64,000 nt of DNA from Styela clava (GCF_964204865.1 NC_135262.1:17909650-17973649), one strand, 5' to 3'. Positions 25,101-37,961 are shown, counted from the stretch's first letter. Translations and numbers: made by a program. Notes: generated by a model from the letters alone, not told the origin.

Positions 25101-26281
25101 GTACTTCCATAAGCGTAGAGTGATGGTATCGAGCATTTTCTCGAATTACACACAATTCTCTCACTCTTCAGCCATTCCCAAGTATTGCTTCCCAAGAAAT
25201 TTCGGCAAGCACCCGAATCAATTATTACATTCGACAAATTAACTCCTCCCACATTTAAAGTAATTATTCCATCATGGTAGGAATTGTGATCTCTCACGGT
25301 GAATGTAAACTCACTATTTTCGTCATTCGAACAATCAACACAATTCGTATCATTCAACCGCTTACCGTTTTTATTTATTCTCGGTTGGTTTCGGCATTGC
25401 TCATTATGTCCTTGTTGCCGTGCAGGTTTACCTCGAAATTTACCACATCGAACTTTGAAATGTCCCATTCTTCCGCATTTTGAGCATCGTTTACCTCTTG
25501 CTGGGCACATCTTATCTCTGGAAAAATGTCCGATTCGGCCACAAGAATAACATTCCCTTTCCTTTCCTGTAACAGATGTATAACGGCTTGGATTATTTAC
25601 TTAATTCACCTGGTGCGATTCTGCGTCAGCTTCAACTGCTTTCGCCTGATGATCAACAGCTTCCATAGCCCTTGCAATTTTTAGCAAATCACTTAATTCG
25701 AGATTTTCCTTTTCGAGAAATCTTCGTCGCATGGAATTGGACCGACAATTATCAATCACTTGGTCCCGTATGTGATCATCTTCTTTATCATCGAAGCCAC
25801 ATGTTGTTGCTCTTTGACGTAACCTACAAACAAACTGATCGAACGTTTCATCACTGGCCTAAATGTCTTTCAAAAGGAATATTGGATTTCGGAGTAAAAT
25901 ATTCATCAAGTAAATTTAAAGTTTCGGTAAATGTTTTCTCTTCATCGAGTCCCGCTAAAGTATAAAAAATATTTTGTACCTTTACACCAGCGGTGAACAA
26001 AAGCAAAGCTTTCTTGGAGCTATCTTCCGTCGTTCCCTTGGCCGTCAAATATAATTTAAATGAACGTCTCCAACGTTGCCACCGTTGGGAAATACCGTGC
26101 GGGTCTCCACCGGAATCAAATGGTTGCATCGTTCCAATGTTATTCTGCATGATCTTGGATGGCTATATTCATGCTATATAGAATAGATCTGTTTCAATCA
26201 AAAAAAGTTACCAACGATTTTCTTTATCGTCCAAGTCCAGCAGGTCTTCGTCAATTGTAATTCAATATCCTCGTCGCCAGT
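22150..26281 (-). mobile_element. Degraded Ty3/gypsy internal region (gag-pol)
   Basis: Read on the minus strand, gag starts near 26150 (RWQRWRRSFKLYL) and is broken by a stop at about 25860 and another near 25600. Zinc knuckles (CSKCGRMGHFKVRC) begin the long frame 25510-23915, followed by aspartic protease (IIDSGACRNF), and reverse transcriptase whose catalytic box reads ITDDI in place of the usual YxDD. RNase H and the integrase zinc domain (CKVCHGC) follow at 23743-23033 after a further stop; a frameshift and stop separate these from the integrase core and C-terminus at 22805-22194. The copy is not autonomous. Immediately inside the 5' LTR the minus strand reads ACTGGCGACGAGG, the position of the primer-binding site. 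Confidence 0.92.
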
Positions 26282-26566
26282 TGTAGTGTCTCGCCTCTAT
26301 CTTCAATGTTCTTTATCTCGCTAAGCTTTCCTCAAGGCAACACACGATATTTCACACAAAATAGGAGGCTTTTACAGCTACAATTCAGTATGCACAAAAG
26401 TAACTGATACAACTTAATAAACAGCGAATAACACCATACAATACAACCAGCACCAGCCACGCCGTCAATATCTTTCTGCTCCCCTTGGCATGTATCCTTG
26501 CGCATTTATATCGCGCAGGACTAAATCAATCATGCAATTCATGACCATCGGACCATGAACACTACA
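26282..26566 (-). repeat. Ty3/gypsy LTR, upstream (5') copy
   Basis: The 285-base LTR has the same ends as the 21891 copy. It is followed by the target duplication ATAAC (26567-26571), identical to the five bases before the other LTR. An intact 5-bp duplication and near-identical LTRs show a single insertion event that has not recombined to a solo LTR. Confidence 0.9.
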
Positions 26567-26646
26567 ATAACTGCTATCGACTAGGACTCAGTGGTTTTCG
26601 AACTTCATTGTATTGTGACGCCCTCCAAAAATATGCTCAAGTTACG

Positions 26647-26843
26647 GTGACCGTACATTTGAACCCACGTACATTTGAACCCATGTGTATATCCACGGGT
26701 TTAATCTATATGCGGGTGCTAAAACCCATGGGTTAGGGTTAGTATGGGTTCAACTATCCGAAAAACAAAAAAAATTCCATAGGTGCAGGTACAGGTGCAA
26801 TTGTCATGGGTTCAAATGTACGTGGGCTCAAATGTAATGGAAC
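26647..26843. mobile_element. 197-bp inverted-repeat element with 11-bp target duplication
   Basis: The ends are GTGACCGTACATTTGAACCC and, inverted, GTTCCATTACATTTGAGCCC, continuing in both into CACGTACATTTGAACCC-like sequence, so the inverted repeats are long (about 35 bases) for so short an element. CTCAAGTTACG flanks both sides (26636-26646 and 26844-26854) without mismatch. A 9-11 base duplication resembles Mutator-like elements, but the terminal sequence was not recognised. No coding capacity. Confidence 0.75.
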
Positions 26844-27432
26844 CTCAAGTTACGACTACCCGTGAAAATACGTATTGATACCTTTCAATAAAAGACTTTT
26901 TTTGCAATGAGTTTCGTATAAAGGAGCAAACAATACATAGCGACAGTCAGTGAAATCATATTTAATGGGCCTTGGTAGAAAAGTCTGCTTTATATAAAAA
27001 TGAAATCACAAAGGCGATAGGAGACGGCAACGCTTTTTGAACCAAGAAAAATAATCTTTATCTACAAAAAAACGAACTTTTTTATTGTAACACCATCCCA
27101 GGTAAGATCGATATATTCTTCCTTTTTTTCTGTAAAAGTAGAAGATATGGGTTGTTTGAAAGGTTCACGAATCACGAAATTTTTCGACGTCCTATAGCAA
27201 AATTGAAACGACGCACTTCCATGGGATTAGGTCAAAAAAATAAATTGAAGACTTAAAAAGTCTTTTTTAAAGGTGAGCGCTTAGATTAAAATCATTTCTA
27301 AAATTCAGGCTTGGTTTTATTTTCGGGGAAACACAGTAGAATCACCGCGCTTGCATAACAATGCATATTCTGATCGTAAGACGCGATTTGCGTGTGCTTG
27401 TATAACAATACCGGCTTTAATAATCGTTAAGC

Positions 27433-27798
27433 TAGCGGTTCCCGAAGGCGATTTGCTAAGTGCGCCTCAAAATATGTAACATATTTTATTTATTCTAAAT
27501 GTTTTATTGTTTCTCATTATTGCAAATGATGTGTATACGAATTAATTTCATTTTACTGTTCTATGTTGTGTACGCTCTGTTACGTCGGGTATCCTACATG
27601 CTGAAATTTCGTAGGCTGCAGTTTATACCTTTGCTGAACATGAGTTATTTTTGTAGCATTTTGAAGAAAAACTAGGCAGAGATAAGATAAGTACATATTA
27701 ACGATGACAAAATTGTGTTTTATTATCAGGCAGCATATTTTTCGTGTAGGTGCGCCATGAGTTTTTCCCTTGATAATTTGGCGCCACACAAACCGCTG
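27433..27798. mobile_element. Second member of the 16277-type hAT MITE family
   Basis: It starts TAGCGGTTCCCGAAGG and ends CACAAACCGCTG. Inner words match the 16277-16689 element in order: TTGCTAAGT, TGTGTATA, TTCATTTTAC, TTCTATGT, and GATAATTTGGCGCCA near the right end. The flanking octamers CGTTAAGC and TCTTATGC match at only 5 of 8, so the duplication is decayed or one end is misplaced. It lies inside the larger hAT-like element. Confidence 0.6.
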
Positions 27799-28162
27799 TC
27801 TTATGCTAAGTTTGATCAATAAGAGTGAACAATTCCGGAAAAAGACCATGCCGTCGGTGGCCAGACATCGTATTTCATCATTTAGGCCTGCCTAAACAAA
27901 CATTGAACCAAGGCTGGACTTGCTATGCAGCAAATAGTAGTCGCACCCATTACACTGAATAATTGAGTAACGTTAATCTGAGTAAATATGTTTTTGTTAT
28001 TGAGTAGGCCTACTAAAAGTTGAGAATTAGCTGTGTCAATAAAACATCAAAAATGCATATTTCGAGCTGTTTAGCATTATTAGCGCGAAGGAGGGCCGCG
28101 GAAAATTTTAATATATTAAAAAGGGCCGCGAGCTCAAAAGTTTGGGAAGCCCTGGTGTAGGT

Positions 28163-29005
28163 AATAACTGGTGCTATCACCTAACTAGGAATATGGAATG
28201 ATATTGCGTGATTCAATGTCGGGTCGGCTTAGTGAAAACTCAGAAGGAGGAGAGCGACATGCAGGAGAACTCACGGATGCCAAATTCTTGGTCGGAATAG
28301 ACAGCTAAGTAGGCTCACTCAAATATATTAGGGACTCGCGTGTTATAAAGAATGAGATTAATACAATTAATTATTAGTATCAAATTTTAGATAAGAAACC
28401 ATATCATTTAATTAACCGAATATGAATCTACTGCGACTACGGAAAATAGATATTGCGAAAGACTTTTCTAGAACACAACAAAGTGTTCATAAATAAAAAA
28501 AAATTGAAGTAGATTTTGGAATTTTTATATTCGCTAGTACTAATTAATAGTTACGATTGTGGTGTCCACTATCGAAGAAACTTCAGCTTTTTTGGAAGCT
28601 TTCAGTTTTTAGATTTCCATCTATGGTGCTCTTAAAACTCGAAGAATATAATTTCACATATTTTAGTATAGAATTGAAATAACTTCCGAATTGATTTTTT
28701 GTCGATTTTATTGAAGAATGAGCAGAAGTTTTAAAACGTTATATAAACATCTCCATCCGACACATCAAAATACTGAATGTACTATTGATTCCAATTTAAG
28801 TCAATACATGTGGCTCGAAAATATATAGTAGATACGACAAAAAGGAAATTAGCTAAAAAGGGTTCTGGTAACTACGACAAACAAGATAACCAACTACAAG
28901 AGATATACTATCAACGATAAAGAATGATTGAACAGCATAACTACCTGAAGATGAATCCAGCAAACCGCCAATACTTGTTTATTCAGATTAAAGGCTAGCT
29001 ATACT
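28163..29005. other. AT-rich spacer, nothing recognised
   Basis: The sequence lies between two hAT-like elements. No exon with splice sites, no terminal repeats and no RNA gene were seen. Confidence 0.35.
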
Positions 29006-29013
29006 ACATAGAA

Positions 29014-29641
29014 CAGGGTTTCCCAACCTGGGGTCCGCGGACCACTGGTGGTCGGTGACGACTACACAGGGGTCCGGAGCGATATTAAGAGTCTGAAATA
29101 TATACGTTTAACGTATATCCATTGTTACATAGACATTCATAAACGAGATCAAGTCGCAAGTTCACGCAATCTCAAATGGTACATGTTACAAGACCTTAAC
29201 AATGGGAGTGAAAAAGTTGTTGTAAATGTACACGATCGTTGCTTTCAGCGTCTGTGAAGTAGACCTCTGTCATCGTCGGTAATAATTGACTGTATGCGTT
29301 ATTGAGGTATCACCAGTCAAGAACATGAGCGACTTTGCCAAGGTCATTTGAGCCCCGTTGCTGCAAGAAAGAGGCGTGAAACCCAGTTAAGTTACTTGTG
29401 AGAGACTATCCAAGCATACACAATTAAATTGGTCCGTTGTCGTAGAGTTGGGCCTACGAGTTTGCTTGTCACAAATTGATCCGTCACATTATTGTCGTTT
29501 GTGTTGTTGTGTTCTAAATCCACATGACACATTATCCTTCCTCCTCGGTTGGTTACGCACATAAATTGGCAAAAGATAAGGGTCCGTAAAAATAATATCC
29601 ACAAACAGGGGTCCGCGGTCCAAAAAGTTTGGGAAACTCTG
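29014..29641. mobile_element. hAT-like MITE, 628 bp
   Basis: The left end CAGGGTTTCCCAACCTGGGG and the right end, inverted, CAGAGTTTCCCAAACTTTTT are typical hAT inverted repeats, each followed inside by GGTCCGCGG. The flanks ACATAGAA (29006-29013) and ACACAGAA (29642-29649) agree at 7 of 8. A 69-codon frame inside has no transposase similarity. Non-autonomous. Confidence 0.8.
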
Positions 29642-29649
29642 ACACAGAA

Positions 29650-31000
29650 TATAAATCTACATTACAATCAACATTTGCATGTTGAACATGTTCGAGATAA
29701 AGATTTACGAGATTTGGGATGAACGTGTCATATCAAATGGACTTGGACAACTTGGATTTAACTATTTTTTTTTAACAAGAGGCATTTGAATAAAAGGACC
29801 CGTGGCCGTGAATCGTTCCAAATTCTTGTTGTTGCTGGGTTCGTTATTGCTTCTAATTCAAATTTTATTAGTTAAGAGTTGTTGAAGGCGCTGAAATTAT
29901 TTTACAAAATTTCTCGATAATCCATCGAAATTTTGCTGAAATATCCTAATTCATGGAAATTTTTATTATATTAAATGGTAACAAGTTATTCCGCTATGTT
30001 TGTCCTCCTCTGAAACACTTATCTGCAAATTATTCCAGTAAATTAGGTGCTCAGAAAACTCGAAGCCGTACCGTAATGTTAACGATGTGCAATCTTGGCT
30101 TCCATATAATTGAGTATTGCTATCTTGTAACTATATTTGACTGTTTACACTTATTTATCACGAATCTAACCAATTAAAATCAACAATTATATTTAGAATG
30201 AAAAAGAAAAAAAAGTTGTAGTCTGATTTTTTTTTATCCGTTGTCAAATTTAAAATTTTTGTCAAATCCAGTGTCAAAACCGGAGTTTTCGCTGATACCC
30301 TTACCTGTGGCATTCAGCGCCACTGCATATATGGTGAAAGCAAGACTTGAAGCACTCCGCTTAAATCTATATTGTAACGAAAACTGCATACTGATGAATC
30401 GGATTATCATTTTGAATTGACAAACCGAGGTTCCCCATAGAAAGGTTTAGTATTTAAATGAATTTGATTGTTTTACCAAAGAGAATCATAGTAGTCCTGA
30501 ATTTGTGAAATTTTATACATTTTGACGAATAAGGTCTTTTAATTAAGACTGTCATTGGAGAAATAAATATTCAGACAGAAAGGTATATTTATCTTGCCAT
30601 TTAGTCTATTCGTGGGTATCACAGTACTGAATTCAGCCGCTCGATTATCATTCAGTTTTCGAAAACATGTATTTGTATGTTTTCATATCTTCACTTTGTT
30701 TCAGGTTTCCCAATACGCGGCATTCATATGTTATTGTATATTATTCCACATCTAAAACATGGATGCTTTGTGATCTTGTCAAAGTCTTGTAATTTTATCA
30801 TAGAATTAAAAAAGAAATATTCCAGTTTCCAGTTAGATATCTTCGACGCAAAGCAAATAAATCAAATACACTCGAGATAAAATTGAATTGAAAGTAATAT
30901 ATTTATATAAAACACAATTTGGCCTTTTCCCATGCATGGCAACAGTTACCTATGTGGAACTTGAATCCTATTTCATCCATTGCTTTGCGCGATATCAATT
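29650..31000. other. Spacer downstream of the TLCD4-like gene
   Basis: AT-rich DNA with short fortuitous frames only. The part next to 31000 should be the 3' untranslated region of the minus-strand TLCD4-like gene; no definite polyadenylation signal was chosen. Confidence 0.35.
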
Positions 31001-34000
31001 TTAAGTCGATTTTTTCTTTCTTAATGTCTTTATAACCGCTTTGCTGATCAAAGAGAACCAATACACGTTAAGTATGTCAAACACGACCGTAGCGGAGAGA
31101 AAAATGATCTTGTTCAATGTAGATATTCTATGAAAAATAAAATACACATTATGGAAGTTAATCAGGCACTGAGACAAACATGTCCTAATGAAAAGAAAAC
31201 GACGCGCTATCAAATTGGATGCAAATGTGTGGAGATTATTTGTTTATTTTTGTATTGTTTACCTTGCTTGGCAGTATGTATGCTCCCCAATATATTGCAC
31301 TATGTTAATTTGATCTTTATTAAAACTAAGTTACTAAGTTACTAAAACTAAGTTAAAACAAGAAATTTGTTAATACCCAGCAACTTGAAATATCGATACT
31401 CTTTCTATCACTAGCTAAGTTCTCGTGAATTAATTTCGGTGGTAATAAGTTATTTGATTGAGGAAAATTCCAAATATTTCATTGATGAATTCAAAATAAC
31501 AACTCAGTTATATTTGGAATTGTTGTAACTTGTGAGACCTTCTGAAGCGCGAGCAATATACTCTATAGCTATATGTAGAAATATTGCTGTGGCGTTGAAG
31601 ATGATATTAGTTAACTAGTTTGAATTCATAAAAAAACCTTTAGGTATATTTTATACCTGGAAAAGGCTTCAGTTCCGGTGTTGTTCAATATTGCGCTATA
31701 GCAGAACGGAATAGTGGCAATCCGACCGATGAAAAATAGTACCGTAAAAATGAGACCGTTGATTATGTATGCGGGACTATCTTTTTTCTTCCACGTTAAA
31801 AGTGCCCACCTAAAAGCAGAAAAATTCGATATGTAGACTATTTTTGTGTTGTTCATTATCCAACTTATTGTTAAATCTTTAATCGGGATTTGCTTAATCG
31901 TGTGTGGCCTTCGATAATAAACCACGCTATATAGAATACAGAATACTATAAGGAATTAGGCTTGAATTGTCGTAAAGGTATCCATATTTCTACCATCACC
32001 GTATAAAAGTGTTACCTTGTATGCATAAATGGTGTAGATATATCGTTGAACATTCGTAAGCAAGTGTGAAATGCATACACCTTATTTACCTAAAAATTAA
32101 ATCTCAGATCTCACAGTTGTATTTTGTACGTATATATAAACCAAAAAGAGAAAATCATTCGAGTTCAGACTATAATAAGCTATTTCGAATGTTGTTATAT
32201 TTTACCCATGACAACCTTCTATAATCGCATCATTGAAATATGCATAGGTATTTTTGAATTTTCAATTAAAAATTTTATAAATTTAGGTAATCTACAAGGT
32301 CATATTGATTTGAGAAGTTGTGTATTACTCCAAGCAGTCATTCGAAAATATTTGAAGTATTACTGTATCGTAATACGCCATAACAAAAGAGCAATGCTCG
32401 AAATATGAAGACCTATGCCCAATAACTTACCGACACAATAATATCAGTTATCTCACGATTTAAAATAAAACAACGAAATATTTGATCTCATGCGGTTCAA
32501 AAGAAATTTGAGCAAATAAAAGTAACGATCTCCTAGTGACTTATTCCAAGTTTAATTTCACAAATTTTGAAATCACTAGTCCATTAGGTCTGAAAAAGTG
32601 ATTTTTTCCGCACGAAAATGTCGCATCAACGGTAAGACTAACAACGACTATTTAGCAAAACGATTCATATGGCAATTTCGTGTCGAATTACACTTTCAAG
32701 TTAGCTTCGGGCACTGTAACCTACCACCACCATTCCACAGCCAATTATTGCCGCAACATGATGCCAATAATATTGGGTTTTCATTTTCTGAGTATCACAA
32801 TACACCAGAAGTAACATGTCTGTAACAAAGCGGTGAAAAATTATTAAATTTGCATTCCGGGTTATTCAGTACCCATTCCGGGATATTTATATATGTAAAT
32901 GAAATTTTGTAATTCTTAAATAAAATTCTCTCAAACAAATAGAATATATGGAATACGAAGGCATGTTTTTACACTTTAGCATGGCTTTAAATATGCTTAA
33001 AATCAATTTAACATACACACAACTGACGCGACTCAACTTCCTTTACAACACATTGTGGTCAAATAGCCTAAGCAGATTAAAATAATCGAGATATATAAAT
33101 TGAGATAAATAGTAAACTTTCTTATGTCATGTGCCATAAACTCCATATTACATGATGTTTACTCAAACAAACGTATAGATTATGCATCATGTATTACTTA
33201 CTCATCATCCAGCGGAACGATTTATATTTTGCTACGAGATAAATTGTTTCTTGTTTTAATAATGATTTAGGAACCAATACTTACCGGAAATCATGTATCC
33301 GATTACGAATGATGACAAAAGTCGGGTAGCATGGCTATCATACCTGTTAGCAGACAAAATGTCGAAATAGTGCATATGAATATAAAATTTTTCCCCCACG
33401 TTTGATGATAAATGAATTTAAAGTGAGGAAAGTCGCGCATACGTGAAACAGATAACGAATGAAAAAATACATAAGTGTAATTATTCATCGACTTATTTCA
33501 ACAACTCAAATTAACGAAAAACTCAAATGAATTTTTATATTTGTGCAACATAGGAATTGTCATCTGCGTAGTCTTCGCAAAAGATCGACAACGGGATTGG
33601 GTAGCGGCCTGCCTGATGTTGACAATAAGTCACTGTTCACAAAATACGTACGTATTTCATGGACTGAAATCACAGTACCAACAATTCAATTTAAAAGAAA
33701 CGTACCAAAACACGTCGCTTCTTAGGTCTTCTGTTAAGAGTATATATGTAGCACTCGGTCCAATTATTAGAGCACTAATAATAGACGCAAAACTGTAAAA
33801 TCAAAATAAAATGATATAAAAACTTCGGTAAGGATGAATGAGTAAAATATCAACCACATTTCAAAATATTTTGCATAAATGGCTAATTTGGAGATAGATA
33901 TAGAATAGATTTTCTTGTCAACATATTTTACAGCCTGCCGCATTAAAAACGACTCTGAATTACTACACCATTTCATCAGTGTGCCATATCATAATATGTA

Positions 34001-34349
34001 AATAACAATGATAATTTCAAAATATTTAATCCCATTATTGGGCCGCTTATACATGCTCCGACATCGATCATGTGATAAATCCCAATTACTACACTATACA
34101 GTAAATTGTATTAATGATTGTATCTTAAACCTTGCAATTTGCTAACGTTGTTCATTACCTTATTTTCCACGTCCATTTGTCTTCTTCTGACATTTCCTCA
34201 TAGTATTTAGGAATAACTTTCTTTGAGACAATGGCAGAAACATAGACGCCAATAAACAACATTAAAATGGAAGTGGCAACAACGGTGGCCGAGTAGGTAA
34301 TGATTTCAGTTTCGAGCAACATACTTACATTTGCATTAAAGTTCGGCAT
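31001..34349 (-). CDS. TLCD4: TLC-domain membrane protein, TLCD4/TMEM56-like
   Basis: TLC-domain proteins are multi-pass membrane proteins implicated in lipid metabolism or sensing. Exons in transcript order: 34349-34159, 33792-33706, 33343-33285, 32819-32721, a provisional one at 32486-32431, 31809-31657, 31127-31001. The first helix (ITYSATVVATSILMLFIGVY) is followed by KWTWKIR, then a second helix region, then SSFVIGYMISD, then YYWHHVAAIIGCGM carrying the double histidine typical of the domain. Later exons give YIINGLIFTVLFFIGRIATI with GTEAF, and a last helix FDILNVYWFSLISKAVIK. Order and spacing match vertebrate TLCD4, and the total of about 257 residues is close to the human 263. Phases join at every junction except provisional exon 5 to exon 6, which is off by two bases; either that exon is misplaced or there is a sequence error. 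Confidence 0.88.
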
Positions 34350-34912
34350 AAAATATTAAAAATAAACTTTTTAATTAATGTACACCATAACCTAGAACAT
34401 TGAAGTATTTATTGATCATTGAAGTTTGGACTGAGCTAAAGATAATTAGAAGCTGTCGTAGCCTACTACATACTGATCACACATCGTAACTTTTAACAAG
34501 CATAGTTCAAAAAAAATTGGATCGTTACAAAATTTAGTAATCATATATTCAACCACAGTATAGCCCCAACCATCCCAGGAAACGCAAATTTTCCCCAGGA
34601 GCTCCCAACAACCATCATGAGACGGACGCATTATATGATTATAAAATAATGTCTGTGTTCCGAATGCCCAGTACGTCCACTTTAAAACGTTTCTAATCAA
34701 TAAAATAAAATAACGGAAATGAAATTTATCAAAAATGATGTGCGCAATGATAGAAAAGAGAAATAATACTGCATGATGCTAATATTTGTTTCCAGATTTG
34801 TCAAGAGCCTGAGCATATACGTTATATAAATCCGAATGCCACATTCCTTTGGTTATCGTCTCTTGAGATCATTTGACAATGGGAGACAATTCTGCGGTGA
34901 GTTTTATTTAAT
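34350..34912. other. Upstream flank of the TLCD4-like gene
   Basis: It should hold the promoter and first untranslated exon. An 84-codon minus frame (34446-34700) was not recognised and has no convincing splice context. Confidence 0.35.
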
Positions 34913-34920
34913 TATATATA

Positions 34921-35591
34921 CAAGGGTGGTCCAACATGCAGGCCCGTGGGCCACATGTGTCCCGCCGCTTCATTATCTGTGACCCGCGTCGCATTTGCGC
35001 GAGGGTGAACAAAAAATCGCATTTGGTGTTGTTTCGTCATTTTTACCTGGCTTTTCATTTTTTTAGTTGGGATTTAGGTTGGCTAGGCCTGATAACTAAA
35101 TATTAATGTTATGGCCGAACAATACAATTTCCACCGGGTGTTTTTTTGTAACCAGCCTAAACAGTATTACAAAAAATGCTGCCTATATGTCAGAAAATTT
35201 AGTAATTATCCTCCTGTATCTCAAATTTGTTAAAATTCGGCAAGCAATCAATCTGCAGTTCCTTCTAAGTTATTTTGTGAACATGAGTTTAAAAATAAAG
35301 CCAACCAATTCAAACTTATTTTTGACTGGGTGTGGGAGGGAAATTACCACAATGCTTGCTTGATATGTCCGCAAGTTGTGTCGGTGACAATCTAATACGG
35401 CAGTTTCTCCTTATGACACTTTCTCCGTTATGAAAAGTTTGAAATATTACACTAAATATAGATATAGTGAGATTTTTGCACGTTTCAGAGAGTTTTTTAT
35501 TTGTGGTTTTTGCACGCTTCAGCTTTAAAAAAACAATGTAAAATAATGATCAATGTATTTGACAAGGTCGACAACCTTGGACCACCCCGAT
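34921..35591. mobile_element. hAT-like MITE, about 670 bp
   Basis: It starts CAAGGGTGGTCCAACATG and ends CAACCTTGGACCACCCCG; read inverted the end gives GGGGTGGTCCAAGGTTG, a clear terminal inverted repeat. The flanks are AT alternations (TATATATA before, TATATATC after), consistent with an 8-bp duplication but low in complexity. The short internal frames show no transposase. Confidence 0.7.
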
Positions 35592-37860
35592 ATATATCAT
35601 GATTAACAGATTCCGCTCTTTAGCGGAGTGATATTACCTTTTTCGTTCGTTTTACTTTTTAGCAAAATATTTCTGTCATATTTGACAATATCTTGCTATA
35701 TATAGCTTTCTTCATTCACTGCATGTGTATTCCATGTCAATGCGCTACCAAATGCAATTTACCAAATACGTTACTTTCAACGATGTAATCATTTTGAAAC
35801 ACAGAATAAAATAGTCCCAAATAAAATTTTGAGATGGACTAATCAGGGACAACAGCAATATGTATATGCCTGCTAATTCCAAACTGACCGATAAAGGTAC
35901 ACAAGAGAGCAGTGCTTGAATATTTGAACAAAGGAGGCCAAACGTCATATAAAAGTGCTTCCATATCTCATAAAAATTGTTCCATCCCCATATATTTCGA
36001 AGGAATTTTGAAAAAACTAACCGCCACTCTCCGGTGATTCCTATCGTTATGTATACTCGACTATGCAAATAAAAGATATTTTCTCAACAACAACCAACCA
36101 TTTATCTGAACGATCTATATATACATTTCGTGCCAATTTTTATATAAAGATATTTATCATATAATCACATCATATAAGGAAATATTTGTTTCGCGCGATT
36201 TATTGACTTATCATCCGCCTTTATACGAGAAACCTTCAATTTCTAAGATAATATTACATCAAAGCATAGGCCTATTGCACGCATCCGCAGCGCTATCGAC
36301 TACAGAATGCAACGTGCATTTGAATTGAAACTAAAAGCAAATACTAAAAACTTCATGACCTAATCAATAAATCACGAGGTTCGTGACATTACTAGTATAT
36401 AATTTCAAAAATTTTGCTTGCCAAAGAGTTGTTGTTCTGAACCTCCAACGTAAATATTTCATAACTGAACTGGATATTGTGTCTAGATTGTAAGATGAAA
36501 GTACGAATACAACCTGCCTGAGGCCACCGTTTCGTCCAGTCAGATTCGCTAATAAGAAATAATAGCTCGCATTCTCGTGACATTTGAAACTCAAATGCAT
36601 CGATATTCTGGCTTGGTGCTCGAGTTTTGCACACAAATCGATCACCAAATTAGTACGACACTTGCATATAAAGTCAGGAGTAGCTAAGTGAACAATTTTG
36701 CCCTTGTTTTGCCTGACATCGTGCAGTTAATTGCAGGAAGCGACAATGCTTGCCATGATTCAGAGTCGTACACATATTCTTAATTACAAAATTTACTGAT
36801 TGCTTCCTTTAATTGTTTACATCCAATGTTTGATTTATCGCAACAGACATAACATGATTAGCACAAAATTCCAGTTGTTTTCGCTCCAAATGGGTCTGAA
36901 AGTAAGTGTCCGCGTAATTACTTTTTGCCAAACCTAATGATTTTTAATTGTTAAAAATTTCGGGTTCAAAAATTTGTTATAGTGTTACCGTGACAGTGAA
37001 ATTTAAATCTACGTACTAACTGTCATAGGTACTAGTATTAGTGTATTTAGAAATATATGGTCCTGAATAGAATGCGTGACGGCGTTAACCTCTTGAGCAC
37101 TGAGTTCATCAAGCATTCTTAACTGTTCCTGAAAAAAGAGGCTCGCACACGCCAGCATTTTTGTTATCAAAATTTAATTTTCTAAAAATTCCCCGAAGAT
37201 GGAGTCTGTGTCAGAGTTGATAGTAAATTTTTCCCGACTCCAAAGCCATTTGAGCTCATTGGCGGACTCTAACATTTCGAAACTTTGTACATGAAATATA
37301 CAACGTATCCCAATTTATTTTAAAACGAAGTTCTTGATTTGTCTTTCTGTCTGTTGGAGCCAATGATGACTTATATGCCGGTGCATATGATTAGTCATAA
37401 TTCATATAATAAACTACAACTACACTAGCAACAAAATATCTACCACCAACTAAATTTGGGACCACCCCTCCTGAAATGAGAAGCTGGGAAACATACTGGC
37501 TGGAACCTCGTGTAAAATCTTCTTGCCGCGGTGCTCATCAAATAGCAGTAGACCAGAGGTTACTAATTTGAAGACCTGATATTAATAACTCCTTGAGAAG
37601 CCACATATAGGCTATAAAGCAAATACATATGTCTCCACACATGAGCGAATTTATAAATTGTTCAATTGATAACAATGAACAGATGGTATAGAAAATCTAC
37701 AACATTATGGGGTAATGTTTCTTCTCTGAGTACTGCAATGGAAGAAATTAAATGAATGCTAATAAAATTGAAACGAAAAGTGGACGCTCAGAATATAAAC
37801 AAAAATTGATGTGATGAGTGTTTAAATTGTACAAATCACTGATACGTCATTTATTTCATT
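35592..37860. other. Intergenic DNA; unrecognised minus frames
   Basis: Minus-strand frames at 35745-36068 (107 codons, hydrophobic) and 36364-36648 (94 codons) were read in all phases. Neither gave a recognised family nor joined exons with matching phase, so neither is called as a gene. Confidence 0.35.
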
Positions 37861-37961
37861 CAAATCGCTTATCTTGGTTACATTTTCTCGTTATTTATTT
37901 AAACACAAAATTAGAATTTTAAAGTTCTTCACGTAAAAGACGTTATATCGCAGGTCGTGTT

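Larger units (their letters stand above)
21561..28154. mobile_element. hAT-like element carrying nested insertions
   Basis: The left end CAGGGCTTTTCAAACT and the right end, read inverted, CAGGGCTTCCCAAACTTTTG are related terminal inverted repeats, each followed by GGGCCGCG-type subterminal words. The flanks are GTGTAGAT (21553-21560) and GTGTAGGT (28155-28162), matching at 7 of 8 bases as expected for an aged 8-bp hAT duplication. The 6.6-kb span is mostly later insertions: a Ty3/gypsy element (21886-26571) and smaller elements. The remaining host-element sequence shows no transposase, so it was probably non-autonomous. The end pairing is inference from TIR similarity and flanks. Confidence 0.65.

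Noticed and set aside
26589-26635. Start of another hAT element (CAGTGGTTTTCGAAC)
   Set aside because: The left end looks typical and is preceded by CTAGGACT, but no matching right end with the same octamer was found, so it is not called as a complete element.
35745-36648. Two hydrophobic minus-strand frames upstream of the TLCD4-like gene, considered as another TLC gene
   Set aside because: No double-histidine motif or phase-compatible neighbouring exons could be found.
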